A stretch of 42,582 bases of DNA from Anaerolineales bacterium UBA7227 (GTDB lineage Bacteria > Chloroflexota > Anaerolineae > Anaerolineales > Villigracilaceae): assembly GCA_002473085.1 (NCBI GenBank), contig DKTP01000048.1:1-42582 (forward strand), written 5' to 3'. Position 1 is the first letter of the stretch, and every line of letters begins with the position of its first letter. Shown piece by piece: positions 23,243-31,451 of this stretch. Position numbers and translations under genes: made by a program. The notes beneath the pieces are model-generated. The model was not told the DNA's origin, made no database searches, and saw only the letters and a list, made by a program, of their open reading frames with translations.

Positions 23243-23276
23243 TGAAAAAGGAGTCCGCTTTCATTATAGCGGACTC
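23243..23276 (-). terminator. Ccm-operon terminator hairpin with a -10 box in its loop
   Basis: Perfect 9-bp arms (GAGTCCGCT at 23251-23259, AGCGGACTC at 23268-23276) are followed on the minus strand by CTTTTTC, as in a Rho-independent terminator 16 bp beyond ccmD. The loop and arm edge contain TATAAT (23268-23263), which could be the -10 box of the downstream transglycosylase-like gene. Confidence 0.65.
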
Positions 23277-23292
23277 TGGGCGGTTTTGCGGG

Positions 23293-23445
23293 CTAATTTT
23301 TGGCGTCCAGCTCTTCGAGGGTTTCGAGGTCGCGTTGGAGGCTGCGGTTGCGGAGGTAGAGGCTGGCGAGATAGATGGCGCTGACGATGAAGAAGACGGC
23401 GAATCCGCCGATCATGTAGGCGCTGGTGTCGGGAGTGGGTTCCAT
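23293..23445 (-). CDS. ccmD: CcmD-like small membrane protein (heme exporter subunit)
   Basis: This is a 50-residue protein of one membrane helix (about 10-30, MIGGFAVFFIVSAIYL) followed by a charged, Leu-rich amphipathic helix. That is the size, topology and position expected of CcmD, which stabilises the CcmABC heme-release complex and links it to CcmE. The start ATG lies two bases after the ccmC stop (TAACTATG), so the genes are translationally coupled. It is the last gene of the ccm run; the terminator follows 16 bp later. Confidence 0.82.
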   Translation of the reverse strand: MEPTPDTSAYMIGGFAVFFIVSAIYLASLYLRNRSLQRDLETLEELDAKN

Positions 23446-23447
23446 AG

Positions 23448-24140
23448 TTACATTACCTTGAGCTTGAGTTGCTCGACCTTGTTTTCCAACTGGCCGAGGC
23501 GGATGCGGTTCCAGAACAGGTCAATGAAGATGACGGTGAAGGCGAAGAGGGCGAAGAAGAAGGCGACGCGCATATCGGGCGACATGCTCATTTTTTCCTG
23601 ATTGGCGTTGGCCGAGCCGATGATCACCGGGTGGATGGAGCGGAAGAGGCGGATCGCCATGAAGGTGATGGGCGCGCTCAGGCCGCCGAGCAGGGCGTAG
23701 ACCGCGCCGAAGCGGGCGCGGCGCTCGGGGTCTTCGATCCCGGCGCGGAGCATGAAGTAGGCCACGTAGATCAGTTCGGTGACGGCGGCGGTGGTGAGAC
23801 GCGGGTCCCACGTCCACCAGGTGTTCCAGGCGGGACGCGCCCAGATGGCGCCGAGGACGATGGTGAGGAAGAAGAACACCACGCTGATTTCGACCGCGGC
23901 CACTTCCACGATGTCCCATTTCATGTCTTTGGTGACGAGGTAGGCGATTCCCAGCCCGGCGGCGAAGACGAAGCCGAGCAGTCCCGTCCAGGCGGTGCCG
24001 ATGTGGAAGTAGAACACGCGCTGGACCTCGCCCATCACCAGTTCCTTCGGCGCGTAGACGAGGGCCAGATAGGTGGAAATGGCGAGGACGATGACGGAGA
24101 GGTAATCAAGGATTTTTAGCAGGGCGGGCTTTGGGGTCAT
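23448..24140 (-). CDS. ccmC: Cytochrome c maturation heme handling protein CcmC
   Basis: This 230-residue, six-helix membrane protein of the HemeC family carries the periplasmic tryptophan-rich WWD motif (WNTWWTWDPRLT) that holds heme for transfer to CcmE, with flanking conserved histidines (FYFHIGTAW and SIHP). The start is set at MTPKP, with AGGAG five bases upstream; 34 further codons of open frame upstream are ignored. ccmB ends 46 bp upstream and ccmD follows two bases after the stop. Confidence 0.95.
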   Translation of the reverse strand: MTPKPALLKILDYLSVIVLAISTYLALVYAPKELVMGEVQRVFYFHIGTAWTGLLGFVFAAGLGIAYLVTKDMKWDIVEVAAVEISVVFFFLTIVLGAIWARPAWNTWWTWDPRLTTAAVTELIYVAYFMLRAGIEDPERRARFGAVYALLGGLSAPITFMAIRLFRSIHPVIIGSANANQEKMSMSPDMRVAFFFALFAFTVIFIDLFWNRIRLGQLENKVEQLKLKVM

Positions 24141-24186
24141 GCGAACTCCTTTGTTGGCGTTTTTCGAGCGGATGAGAACTGATTGA

Positions 24187-24864
24187 CTATTCTTCGACCA
24201 CGGCGTCGAACACCATGAAGGCGACGGCGGTGAAGATGACATCGTAGACGATGAGCAGGTTGAGCGCAGGCCAGATCTCGGCCATGTCGGCGCCGTTCAG
24301 GAATCCCGTGCTGGCTTTGACTGCCGAGAGCAGGACGGGGATGGCGACCGGGAAGAGCAGGATGGGGAGGAGCACGTCGCGCGTCCGCGTCTGCACCGAC
24401 ATGCTGGCGAGCAGCGTCCCGATGGCGGTGTAGCCGACCGAGCCGAGCAGGATGACGAGCAAGAGGCCGGGATTGAATAAGTTGACGCCGTAAAGCATGG
24501 CGTAGATGGGAAGTACGAAGGCTTCGACCACGAACATGAAGGCCAGGTTGCTGATGACTTTGCCGAAGTAGATGGCGGAGCGGTCCACCGGCGCGAGCAG
24601 GAGACCGTCGAGGCAGCCGCGGTCTTTTTCGGAGGCCATCGAGCGGTTCAGGCCGAGCGTCCCCGCGAAGGCGAAGGTGGTCCACAGCACGCCCGAGGTC
24701 ACTTCCCGGCGCGTGGTCGGCTCCAGTTCGAGGGCGAAGTTGAAGATGAGGATGACCAGCAGGGAAAAGACCAGCATGGCCGAGAGCAGTTCACGCGAGC
24801 GGAACTCGGCGGTCAGGTCTTTGCGGACGACGGCAAAGGTGGCGTGGAGGAAGGAGGGGTTCAT
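24187..24864 (-). CDS. ccmB: Heme exporter membrane subunit CcmB
   Basis: This 225-residue, six-helix permease matches CcmB in length and includes the typical SEKDRGCLDGLLLAPV stretch before the third helix. With CcmA it forms the ABC module that frees holo-CcmE from CcmC. No Shine-Dalgarno precedes the ATG. Instead the start codon lies at the edge of a 7-bp repeat array that fills the whole gap from the ccmA stop. Translation may depend on coupling to ccmA. Confidence 0.95.
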   Translation of the reverse strand: MNPSFLHATFAVVRKDLTAEFRSRELLSAMLVFSLLVILIFNFALELEPTTRREVTSGVLWTTFAFAGTLGLNRSMASEKDRGCLDGLLLAPVDRSAIYFGKVISNLAFMFVVEAFVLPIYAMLYGVNLFNPGLLLVILLGSVGYTAIGTLLASMSVQTRTRDVLLPILLFPVAIPVLLSAVKASTGFLNGADMAEIWPALNLLIVYDVIFTAVAFMVFDAVVEE

Positions 24865-24910
24865 CAGTGAGCAGTGATCAGTAATCAGTGATCAGTGAGC
24901 AGTGAGCGGT

Positions 24911-24911
<1 letters not shown>
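24863..24911. repeat. Heptameric tandem array filling the ccmA-ccmB junction
   Basis: Seven 7-bp units read ATCAGTG, AGCAGTG, ATCAGTA, ATCAGTG, ATCAGTG, AGCAGTG and AGCGGTT. The array overlaps the ccmB start codon at one end and reaches the ccmA stop codon at the other. Its reverse complement is CACTGAT-type, sharing CTGATCA with the tract before polA. Confidence 0.85.
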
Positions 24912-25609
<698 letters not shown>

Positions 25610-25631
25610 CGCCAGTCCATGCCGCGCGGCG

Positions 25632-27467
25632 TCAATGCTTCAGCCGCTCCTTTAATTCATCGCGCCTCTCGCGGTAGGCGTCTTCTTTGATCTTCCCGGC
25701 GCGGCGCAGGTCGTCGAGGGCGATGATGGCGTCGAGGATCTCCTCTTCGTTCTCGAATCCGTTGTCGTCCTCGTCCGGTTCTTCGTCAACGGCGCCGCGG
25801 TTGCGCAGGTACATCCACGCGCCGCCGACGATCAACGCCAGGCCGAGTCCGCCGAGGCCGACCAGCAGGTTTTGGGAAGAGTTGGGCGCCGCGGCCGAGC
25901 CGGGCTTTTTTGGCGTTCCGCTGATTGTCATCGTCAGGCTGCCGCCGGCTTTCACGCCGCCGCCCGAGTATTGACGATAGTTCTCGCCCTGGAAATTCTG
26001 CGTCGGGCCTTCGGTCAACTGGTCGCTCGTCAATTTGACGCCCTCGGGGACCAGCGCCAGCACGGACGCGGCCTCCTGCGCGAACGGCTGGACCACCGTC
26101 GCCTTCTTCGCGTACGGCAGGGTGTAATACATGACGATACCGAACGGTTTGCCGCCGGGCGGGAGGGCGAAGCCGCCTTCCGCGGCCAGGATCGGAGCGC
26201 TTTCCTGCGTCAGTTCGTAGCCGATGTCCTGCGCGTTGGCGGGGGCTTTCAGGAAAGGCACGTCGGTGGTTGACGGGACCAGGATGGCCTTGTCGCTTTT
26301 GTTCGTGAACGTGTAAACGCCGATGACCTGCATACTGACATCGGAGATGTTGAAGAAGAAATGCGTCTGGTCGAACGTCAGCGTCGAATAATCGCTGGCA
26401 ACGTCATATACGCGGAGCGCGGGGATGACCGCCTCGCTGGCCGCGGCCGGCACGACCGCCATCTCGGAGTTATAAGTGATGCCTGCGTGCTTCACGTCGG
26501 TCACGTAGATGCGGCCTTCGGGCATGTCGAGTCCCTCGAAGACATAGTTGCCCTGCGCGTCGGTGACGGCGGTCAATGTGACGGTCTCCGTCGGCGCGCT
26601 GGACGCGGCGGCGTGGTCGTAGCCGTGCAGGGTGACTTCCAACCCGCCGACGTTCGCGCCGGTGATCGAGCCGGTGACTTTTCCCGCGCTGGCCTCGGGC
26701 GTTGACGTTGGGCCGGTCTCGGTTGCGAGGGGCGTTGTCTCGACGCCGGGAGTCCCGCTCTCAGTGGCGGCGGGAGTCGCTTCGGGGGCCGCGAGAGTCG
26801 CGGTCGGCGCGGCCGGCTCGGGCGTCGGGGAGGGGGCGGCGAAGGACAGGGTGCGGACGTACGCGGCCAGTTGGTCGAATCCGTCGGTCATCCTGCCGCC
26901 CAGCGCGGGGAATCCCGAAGTCCCGTCTTTGAGGGCCTGGGCGAGGGCCGCGTCGGAAAGCGAGGCCATCGCTTCCTGATTTTGGAACAGGCTCGCGGGG
27001 CAGTCGGCGCAGACGGCGTCGAAGAGTTCCCTGCCTTTTTGCAGGTCCGCTTCGGAGACGTGCAGGGTGAGGGCGTACGCCACCACGTCCCAGCGTTGTT
27101 GTTCGGTGAGGCTGGCGAAGGGCGGCATGAAGCGCTCGATGCTGCCGCGCGTGACGGTCGCGTACCAATCCTGGGGAGAGGCGTTCTGTCCAACCTGGGG
27201 CAGGGCGAATGCGGCCACGGGGAGGGGGAGTTGTTTGCCCTGCGCGCCGTCGCCCATGCCTTTGTCGCCGTGACAGGGCGCGCATTTCTCGGCGTAGATG
27301 GCCTTGCCGCTTTCGATGTTCGGCGCGGCGGACGGCGCGAGCGAGAGCGTGGGCGCGGGCGTGGGCGGGATGTAGTTCGGCGGCGGGGTGACGTCTGCCG
27401 CGAGCGAGAGGTTGCAGGCGGCGAGGAACAGCGCCAGCGTCGGGATGAGGAGGTAGCGTAACTTCAT
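25632..27467 (-). CDS. Lipoprotein with one intact and one degenerate cytochrome c domain, plus C-terminal membrane and coiled segment
   Basis: The protein has 611 residues. A lipobox LAAC (Cys18) is followed by a cytochrome c domain with CAPCH at 62-66 and candidate Met114 as distal ligand. A second cytochrome-like segment (GRELFDAVCADCP) has Cys-x-x-Cys-Pro at 153-157 instead of CxxCH, so it should not ligate heme normally. A Thr/Pro-rich linker (about 212-260) leads to a carboxypeptidase-regulatory-like beta domain (about 262-350), then an unrecognised extracytoplasmic region and a membrane helix near 535-555. A cytoplasmic acidic stretch and a short helical hairpin of SHOCT type end it. 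Its place between the ccmI-like and ccmA genes suggests a Ccm client or helper, not a standard Ccm protein. Confidence 0.8.
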   Translation of the reverse strand: MKLRYLLIPTLALFLAACNLSLAADVTPPPNYIPPTPAPTLSLAPSAAPNIESGKAIYAEKCAPCHGDKGMGDGAQGKQLPLPVAAFALPQVGQNASPQDWYATVTRGSIERFMPPFASLTEQQRWDVVAYALTLHVSEADLQKGRELFDAVCADCPASLFQNQEAMASLSDAALAQALKDGTSGFPALGGRMTDGFDQLAAYVRTLSFAAPSPTPEPAAPTATLAAPEATPAATESGTPGVETTPLATETGPTSTPEASAGKVTGSITGANVGGLEVTLHGYDHAAASSAPTETVTLTAVTDAQGNYVFEGLDMPEGRIYVTDVKHAGITYNSEMAVVPAAASEAVIPALRVYDVASDYSTLTFDQTHFFFNISDVSMQVIGVYTFTNKSDKAILVPSTTDVPFLKAPANAQDIGYELTQESAPILAAEGGFALPPGGKPFGIVMYYTLPYAKKATVVQPFAQEAASVLALVPEGVKLTSDQLTEGPTQNFQGENYRQYSGGGVKAGGSLTMTISGTPKKPGSAAAPNSSQNLLVGLGGLGLALIVGGAWMYLRNRGAVDEEPDEDDNGFENEEEILDAIIALDDLRRAGKIKEDAYRERRDELKERLKH

Positions 27468-27510
27468 TTGATGATTCCGTAGCGCGGGTTTTGTTTTTGC
27501 GCGGCCCGCA

Positions 27511-28029
27511 TTATGCGATGGATTTGCCGCAGTGCGGGCAGAAGCGGTCGGAGGCCAGCACGGGTTTGCCGCAGCGCGGGCAGAAGCCGCCCGATTTTTC
27601 TTTGCGGGCCTTGCGACGCGCGGCGATCAGCGCTTCGACGTCGTCGTCGCTGCGGGGCGCGGCGGGCGCGGACGAAAGGTCGGCGCGGCGCGCGGCCACG
27701 GCCGATTCGATGCGTTCCTCCGCGTCTTCGCCCGATCCGTTCGCGGAGGCGAGGGAGAGCGCGTCCAGGCGCTTCAACACTTCGGCGCCTTTTTTCAGGA
27801 GTTCGGCGCGCTGGGCGGGATAGGCCTCGGATGGAATTTTTTTCAAGGCAAAGTCGAAGTCCAGGTCTTGCAGGGCGTTGACCACATGGTCACGCTCGGC
27901 CATCAGCGCCGAGAGCTCGTGATCCTCCGCGGCTGAACGTCGTCCGCGCGGCTGGATGAAGGGCTGCGATACGTACAAGCCGACGATGAGCGCCACCGCC
28001 AGCGTCAAAAAGATTGCGCCAATTTCCAT
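27511..28029 (-). CDS. CcmI-like membrane protein with C-terminal zinc ribbon
   Basis: This 172-residue protein has one N-terminal helix (1-22) and a charged helical region (about 35-90) like the N-terminus of CcmI. Its end is a zinc ribbon, CPRCGK..(10)..CPHCGK, with Cys150, Cys153, Cys164 and Cys167. CcmI normally carries periplasmic TPR repeats that hold the apocytochrome; none are seen here. The membrane orientation cannot be settled by eye. The location between ccmG and the cytochrome lipoprotein, nine bases after the ccmG stop, supports a role in cytochrome c assembly. Confidence 0.75.
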   Translation of the reverse strand: MEIGAIFLTLAVALIVGLYVSQPFIQPRGRRSAAEDHELSALMAERDHVVNALQDLDFDFALKKIPSEAYPAQRAELLKKGAEVLKRLDALSLASANGSGEDAEERIESAVAARRADLSSAPAAPRSDDDVEALIAARRKARKEKSGGFCPRCGKPVLASDRFCPHCGKSIA

Positions 28030-28037
28030 GAAATTCC

Positions 28038-28613
28038 CTATTCCGCGAGCAACTTGTCCACCTGCTGGCGGATCTCGTCCAGCGAGGCGAAGGGACCGAT
28101 CTGCACGTAGCGCAGCACGCCGGTCTTGTCAATGAAGTAGGTTTCCGGCACGCCCTGCATACGGAACAGCTGCGATACGCGCGTAGCCATGTCGGGTCCG
28201 TTGGGGAAGGTGATGCCGTACTTTTGCAGGTAGATGCGGGCTTCGGGTTCCGTGTCCACGTAATCCGCGCCGATGAAGACCACCTGTCCGGTCGGCTCGT
28301 AATATTCCCAGGCGGCCTGGAGTTCGGCGGCTTCCTGCTCGCAGGGCTTGCACCACGAGGCCCAGAAATTTAATGCCACCACTTTGCCGCGGAAGTCGGA
28401 CAGTTTGAACTCGGTCTTGCCGCCGTATTCGTATCCCTTGAACAGCGGGAGCGTGAAATCGGGGATGGCCTGCCCGGGCTGCACGGTTCCTTTTTGGCGC
28501 TTGGCGAGCGTCACGCCCACCAACACCAGCAGGGCAACCAGTCCCACCCAGATGAGCATCTGCAACCACAGCGGCACGCCGCGGCGGGCGGATGTTTCCG
28601 TTGTCTCGGTCAT
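28038..28613 (-). CDS. ccmG: Thiol-disulfide oxidoreductase CcmG/DsbE/ResA-like
   Basis: This 191-residue protein has one membrane helix (about 15-37) and an extracytoplasmic thioredoxin fold of TlpA/ResA type with FWASWCKPCEQE (Cys88, Cys91) and a cis-Pro loop GVPETYFID. It should reduce the CxxCH cysteines of apocytochrome c, or CcmH, before heme attachment. GGAGA precedes the ATG. It lies between ccmH and the CcmI-like gene. Confidence 0.92.
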   Translation of the reverse strand: MTETTETSARRGVPLWLQMLIWVGLVALLVLVGVTLAKRQKGTVQPGQAIPDFTLPLFKGYEYGGKTEFKLSDFRGKVVALNFWASWCKPCEQEAAELQAAWEYYEPTGQVVFIGADYVDTEPEARIYLQKYGITFPNGPDMATRVSQLFRMQGVPETYFIDKTGVLRYVQIGPFASLDEIRQQVDKLLAE

Positions 28614-28673
28614 AATGATTCTCCGGCCCTGCCCCGGTCCCTTTTTGGCGCGGGACGCGGGGTCGAGGGCGCC

Positions 28674-29165
28674 TTAATTCCTTTTTCTGACTTCCTCTTC
28701 CAGCCGCGAGACGTAATCGTCGGCGGGCGCGTCCGCGCGCGGACCTTCGGCGGGCGCGGCCGTAGCCGGCTTTTTCATCATCCGCAGCGCGCGGAAGAGG
28801 AACGCGGCTCCCGCCAGGATCGCCGCCGGCGGGACGAGGTAGGCCAGCCAGTTCAGTCCCTGGCGCGGCGGTTCGCTCAGCACGCGCGCGCCGTAGTTGT
28901 CCACGAAGTACTGTTTGATCTCGGCCTCGGTCTTGCCCTCGGTCAGCATCTGGCGGATGAGGTCGCGCCACTGCGCGCAGGCCTGCGTCCCGCACACGTC
29001 GAGAGGCGTGTTCTCGCACACCGGGCAGTACAACTGCCGGGCCACGGCGTTGACTTCGTCGTCGCTGGGGGGCTTCGATCCCTGCGCGGCGGCGGGGGCC
29101 GCGAATGCTGCCAGGATGAGGAGCAGGAGCGCCGCGTATAGCGTGTTGCGTATCGTTCGATTCAT
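28674..29165 (-). CDS. ccmH: Cytochrome c maturation protein CcmH (CcmL type)
   Basis: The protein has 163 residues with a signal peptide (about 1-27), the CcmH domain (about 34-105) and a C-terminal membrane helix (about 110-130). The redox motif LYCPVC (Cys47, Cys50) corresponds to the family LRCxxC. Two further cysteines, Cys58 and Cys63 (DVCGTQAC), are not in the usual CcmH consensus as I know it. The protein keeps apocytochrome cysteines reduced and works with CcmF at heme ligation. It ends after the single-helix anchor and has no TPR part. Only 13 bp separate it from the ccmF stop. Confidence 0.92.
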   Translation of the reverse strand: MNRTIRNTLYAALLLLILAAFAAPAAAQGSKPPSDDEVNAVARQLYCPVCENTPLDVCGTQACAQWRDLIRQMLTEGKTEAEIKQYFVDNYGARVLSEPPRQGLNWLAYLVPPAAILAGAAFLFRALRMMKKPATAAPAEGPRADAPADDYVSRLEEEVRKRN

Positions 29166-29178
29166 GGCGTTTTCCGAT

Positions 29179-31242
29179 TCAGTCCGCCGCGCTGGTCTGG
29201 CGCGCGGAACGTCGTTCGCGAATGCTGGCGGTTTCAGGCTCCCGGTCGGGCCAGGCCGCGATGACGATGCCGAAGAAGAACATGAGCGAGCCGAGCCACA
29301 GCCAGTTCACCAGCGGGTTGACGTAGAGTTTGAAGGTCGCGCCGAAGGCCGAGGCCGGTTCCCAGTCCACGAGGATGACGTACACGTCGTCGTCCATGGT
29401 GGAGCGCAGGCCGGGGATGGTCATATTTTGCTGGGCTTCGTAGAAGTAATCGGTGCGGGGATAGAGTTCCGCCACTGCCCGGTTGCCTTTGTAGATCTCC
29501 ACGACGGCGCGGGTGTGGTTGACGCCGGTGGAGGCGTCGTCCCATTGGGCGATGTCTTTGTAGACCATTTTATAGCCTTGCAGTTCCAGCGCCTGCCCGG
29601 TCTGGAGCGCGCCCTGAGTCTCGGCCTGGAAGATCTCGATCCCGAGGATACCGACGGCCATCAGCATCATGCTGATGTGGATGATGTAACCGCCATAGCG
29701 GCGGCGGTTGCGCCCGGTGAGACGCGTCAGCGCGGTGAAGAAATTCTCGCCCTGCGCCCTCTGGCGGGCGCGCGTCCCGCGCCAGAATTCGTAGAGCGTG
29801 ACGAGGATGACGAGCGCGACGAGGAAGAACCCGATCAGCGCGATGACGTTGCGGGTGTAGAACGCGAAGATGGCGGCGGTGATGACCAGCGCGGCGAGCG
29901 CGGGTTTCCAGAGGGCGCGTCCGAGGGTCTTCAAGGTGGAGTTGCCCCAGGCCGAAAGCGGCGCGATGCCCATCAACAGCATCAGCGCGGCGAAGATGGG
30001 GGCGTTGGCGCGCTCGTAGAACGGCGGGCCGACGGTCACTTTCTGGCCGGTGGCTAGTTCCGAAATGAGCGGGAAGATGACGCCCCAGAAGCAGACCACC
30101 AGCACGCTCATAAAGAGCAGGTTGTTGAGCAGGAAGAGCGCTTCGCGCGAGAGCATGGACTTCATCTCCGCTTCGGCGCGCAGGTCGTCCCAGCGATGGA
30201 TGAGCAGGGCGATGGATGTGAAGAAGGTGACGCCGATAAAGGCGAAGAAAGCCGGTCCGATGGCGCTTTGGGCGAAGGCATGGACGGAGGACAGCACGCC
30301 GGAGCGGGTCAGGAAAGTGCCGAAGATGACCAGGTCGTAGGTCAGGATGATCAGGATCATGTTCCACTGCTTGAGCATTCCGCGCTTTTCCTGGATCATG
30401 ACGGAGTGCAGGAAGGCGGTGCCGGTCAGCCAGGGCATGAAGGCCGAGATCTCCACCGGGTCCCAGCCCCAGTAACCGCCCCAGCCCAGCACGTCGTAGG
30501 CCCAGCGTCCGCCGATGACGAGGCCGAAGGAGAGGAACAGCCAGGCCCACAGCGTCCAGCGGCGGGTGATGCGGGTCCAGCGGTCGTCGGCGCGGCCGGT
30601 GATGAGCGCGGCCATGGCGAAGGCGTAGGGGATCACGAAGGAGACGAAGCCGAGGTACAGCAGGGGCGGATGGGAGATCATGCCCGGGTGACGCAGAAGC
30701 GGGTTGAGGCCGCGTCCATCCTGCGGGACGACGGGAGTCGCCGCGGTAGGCGCGAAGGTGTGGGCGGCGATGTTTCCGTCCAGCGTTTGATAGAGGCGCG
30801 CGAACGGATTCTCGAAGAAGACGTTGAGCATGATGAAGAAGGCCAGCGTGAAGCTTGTCACCGCGATCACCCACGGCAGGAATTCGCGGTCGCGGTCCCA
30901 TTTGCGGAGGGTGACCAGCGAGGCGAAAGCCGACATCAGCCAGGACCAGAACAGGAGCGAGCCGGCCTGTCCGCCCCACCAGGCGGTGATCTTAAGGTAG
31001 GTGGGCATGGAGCGGCTGGTCACTTCGTAGACGAACTGGACGTTGAAGTCGCCCCGCATGAGCAGCGAGATCAAGGTCAGCGCCGCGACGGTGAGCAGGG
31101 GGAAGATCAACAGCATCGCGCGGCGGGCCGATTCGATCAGGGATGAAGATTTGCTGTAATAGCCGAACACGGCCGCGCCCACGCTGTAGAGCGCCAGCAG
31201 AAAAGTCACCACTAAAATTCCGTAACCAAATTCAGCGAACAT
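29179..31242 (-). CDS. ccmF: Heme lyase CcmF
   Basis: This 687-residue polytopic membrane protein has the CcmF/CcsA heme-handling WWD motif (GWGGYWGWDPVE) and the conserved ISHPPLLYLG histidine motif. It takes heme from holo-CcmE and joins it to the two cysteines of CxxCH. The length fits the family. AGGAGA lies four bases before the ATG. The gap to ccmE upstream (209 bp) is unusually long for this locus and holds a dyad and a terminator-like hairpin, so ccmF may start its own transcript. Confidence 0.96.
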   Translation of the reverse strand: MFAEFGYGILVVTFLLALYSVGAAVFGYYSKSSSLIESARRAMLLIFPLLTVAALTLISLLMRGDFNVQFVYEVTSRSMPTYLKITAWWGGQAGSLLFWSWLMSAFASLVTLRKWDRDREFLPWVIAVTSFTLAFFIMLNVFFENPFARLYQTLDGNIAAHTFAPTAATPVVPQDGRGLNPLLRHPGMISHPPLLYLGFVSFVIPYAFAMAALITGRADDRWTRITRRWTLWAWLFLSFGLVIGGRWAYDVLGWGGYWGWDPVEISAFMPWLTGTAFLHSVMIQEKRGMLKQWNMILIILTYDLVIFGTFLTRSGVLSSVHAFAQSAIGPAFFAFIGVTFFTSIALLIHRWDDLRAEAEMKSMLSREALFLLNNLLFMSVLVVCFWGVIFPLISELATGQKVTVGPPFYERANAPIFAALMLLMGIAPLSAWGNSTLKTLGRALWKPALAALVITAAIFAFYTRNVIALIGFFLVALVILVTLYEFWRGTRARQRAQGENFFTALTRLTGRNRRRYGGYIIHISMMLMAVGILGIEIFQAETQGALQTGQALELQGYKMVYKDIAQWDDASTGVNHTRAVVEIYKGNRAVAELYPRTDYFYEAQQNMTIPGLRSTMDDDVYVILVDWEPASAFGATFKLYVNPLVNWLWLGSLMFFFGIVIAAWPDREPETASIRERRSARQTSAAD

Positions 31243-31278
31243 GGAATCTCCTTGGAAGATTTCAACGCCTCTTTTTCA

Positions 31279-31342
31279 GCCGCGAATGACGCGAATCACA
31301 CGAAAAGACAGGGTAAATTCGCGCCTTTGTGAAATTCGCGGC
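31279..31342. repeat. Intergenic dyad built of 9-bp CGCGAATnn units
   Basis: GCCGCGAAT (31279-31287) pairs with ATTCGCGGC (31334-31342). The left arm continues as nine-base near-repeats (CGCGAATGA, CGCGAATCA, CACGAAAAG). The architecture matches the elements at 11518 and 41918. Confidence 0.65.
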
Positions 31343-31385
31343 CGGGAATCTTATTTCCGAGGGCGTCTTACTTGTAAAGAAGCGC

Positions 31386-31422
31386 AAAGTGACAGTCGCT
31401 ATGCCAGTGACTGTCACTTTTT
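31386..31422. terminator. Strong hairpin, terminator-like, between ccmE and ccmF
   Basis: AAAGTGACAGT (31386-31396) pairs perfectly with ACTGTCACTTT (31410-31420), loop 13 nt. The long T-run is on the plus strand (31418-31422), where no upstream gene exists. On the minus strand, downstream of ccmE, the run is only TTTGCGCTTCTTT. The right arm also forms a near-palindrome AGTGACTGTCACT. It may be a repeat element rather than a true terminator. Confidence 0.6.
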
Positions 31423-31451
31423 GATTTAAGAAGGCCGGCTTGCAGCCATGG

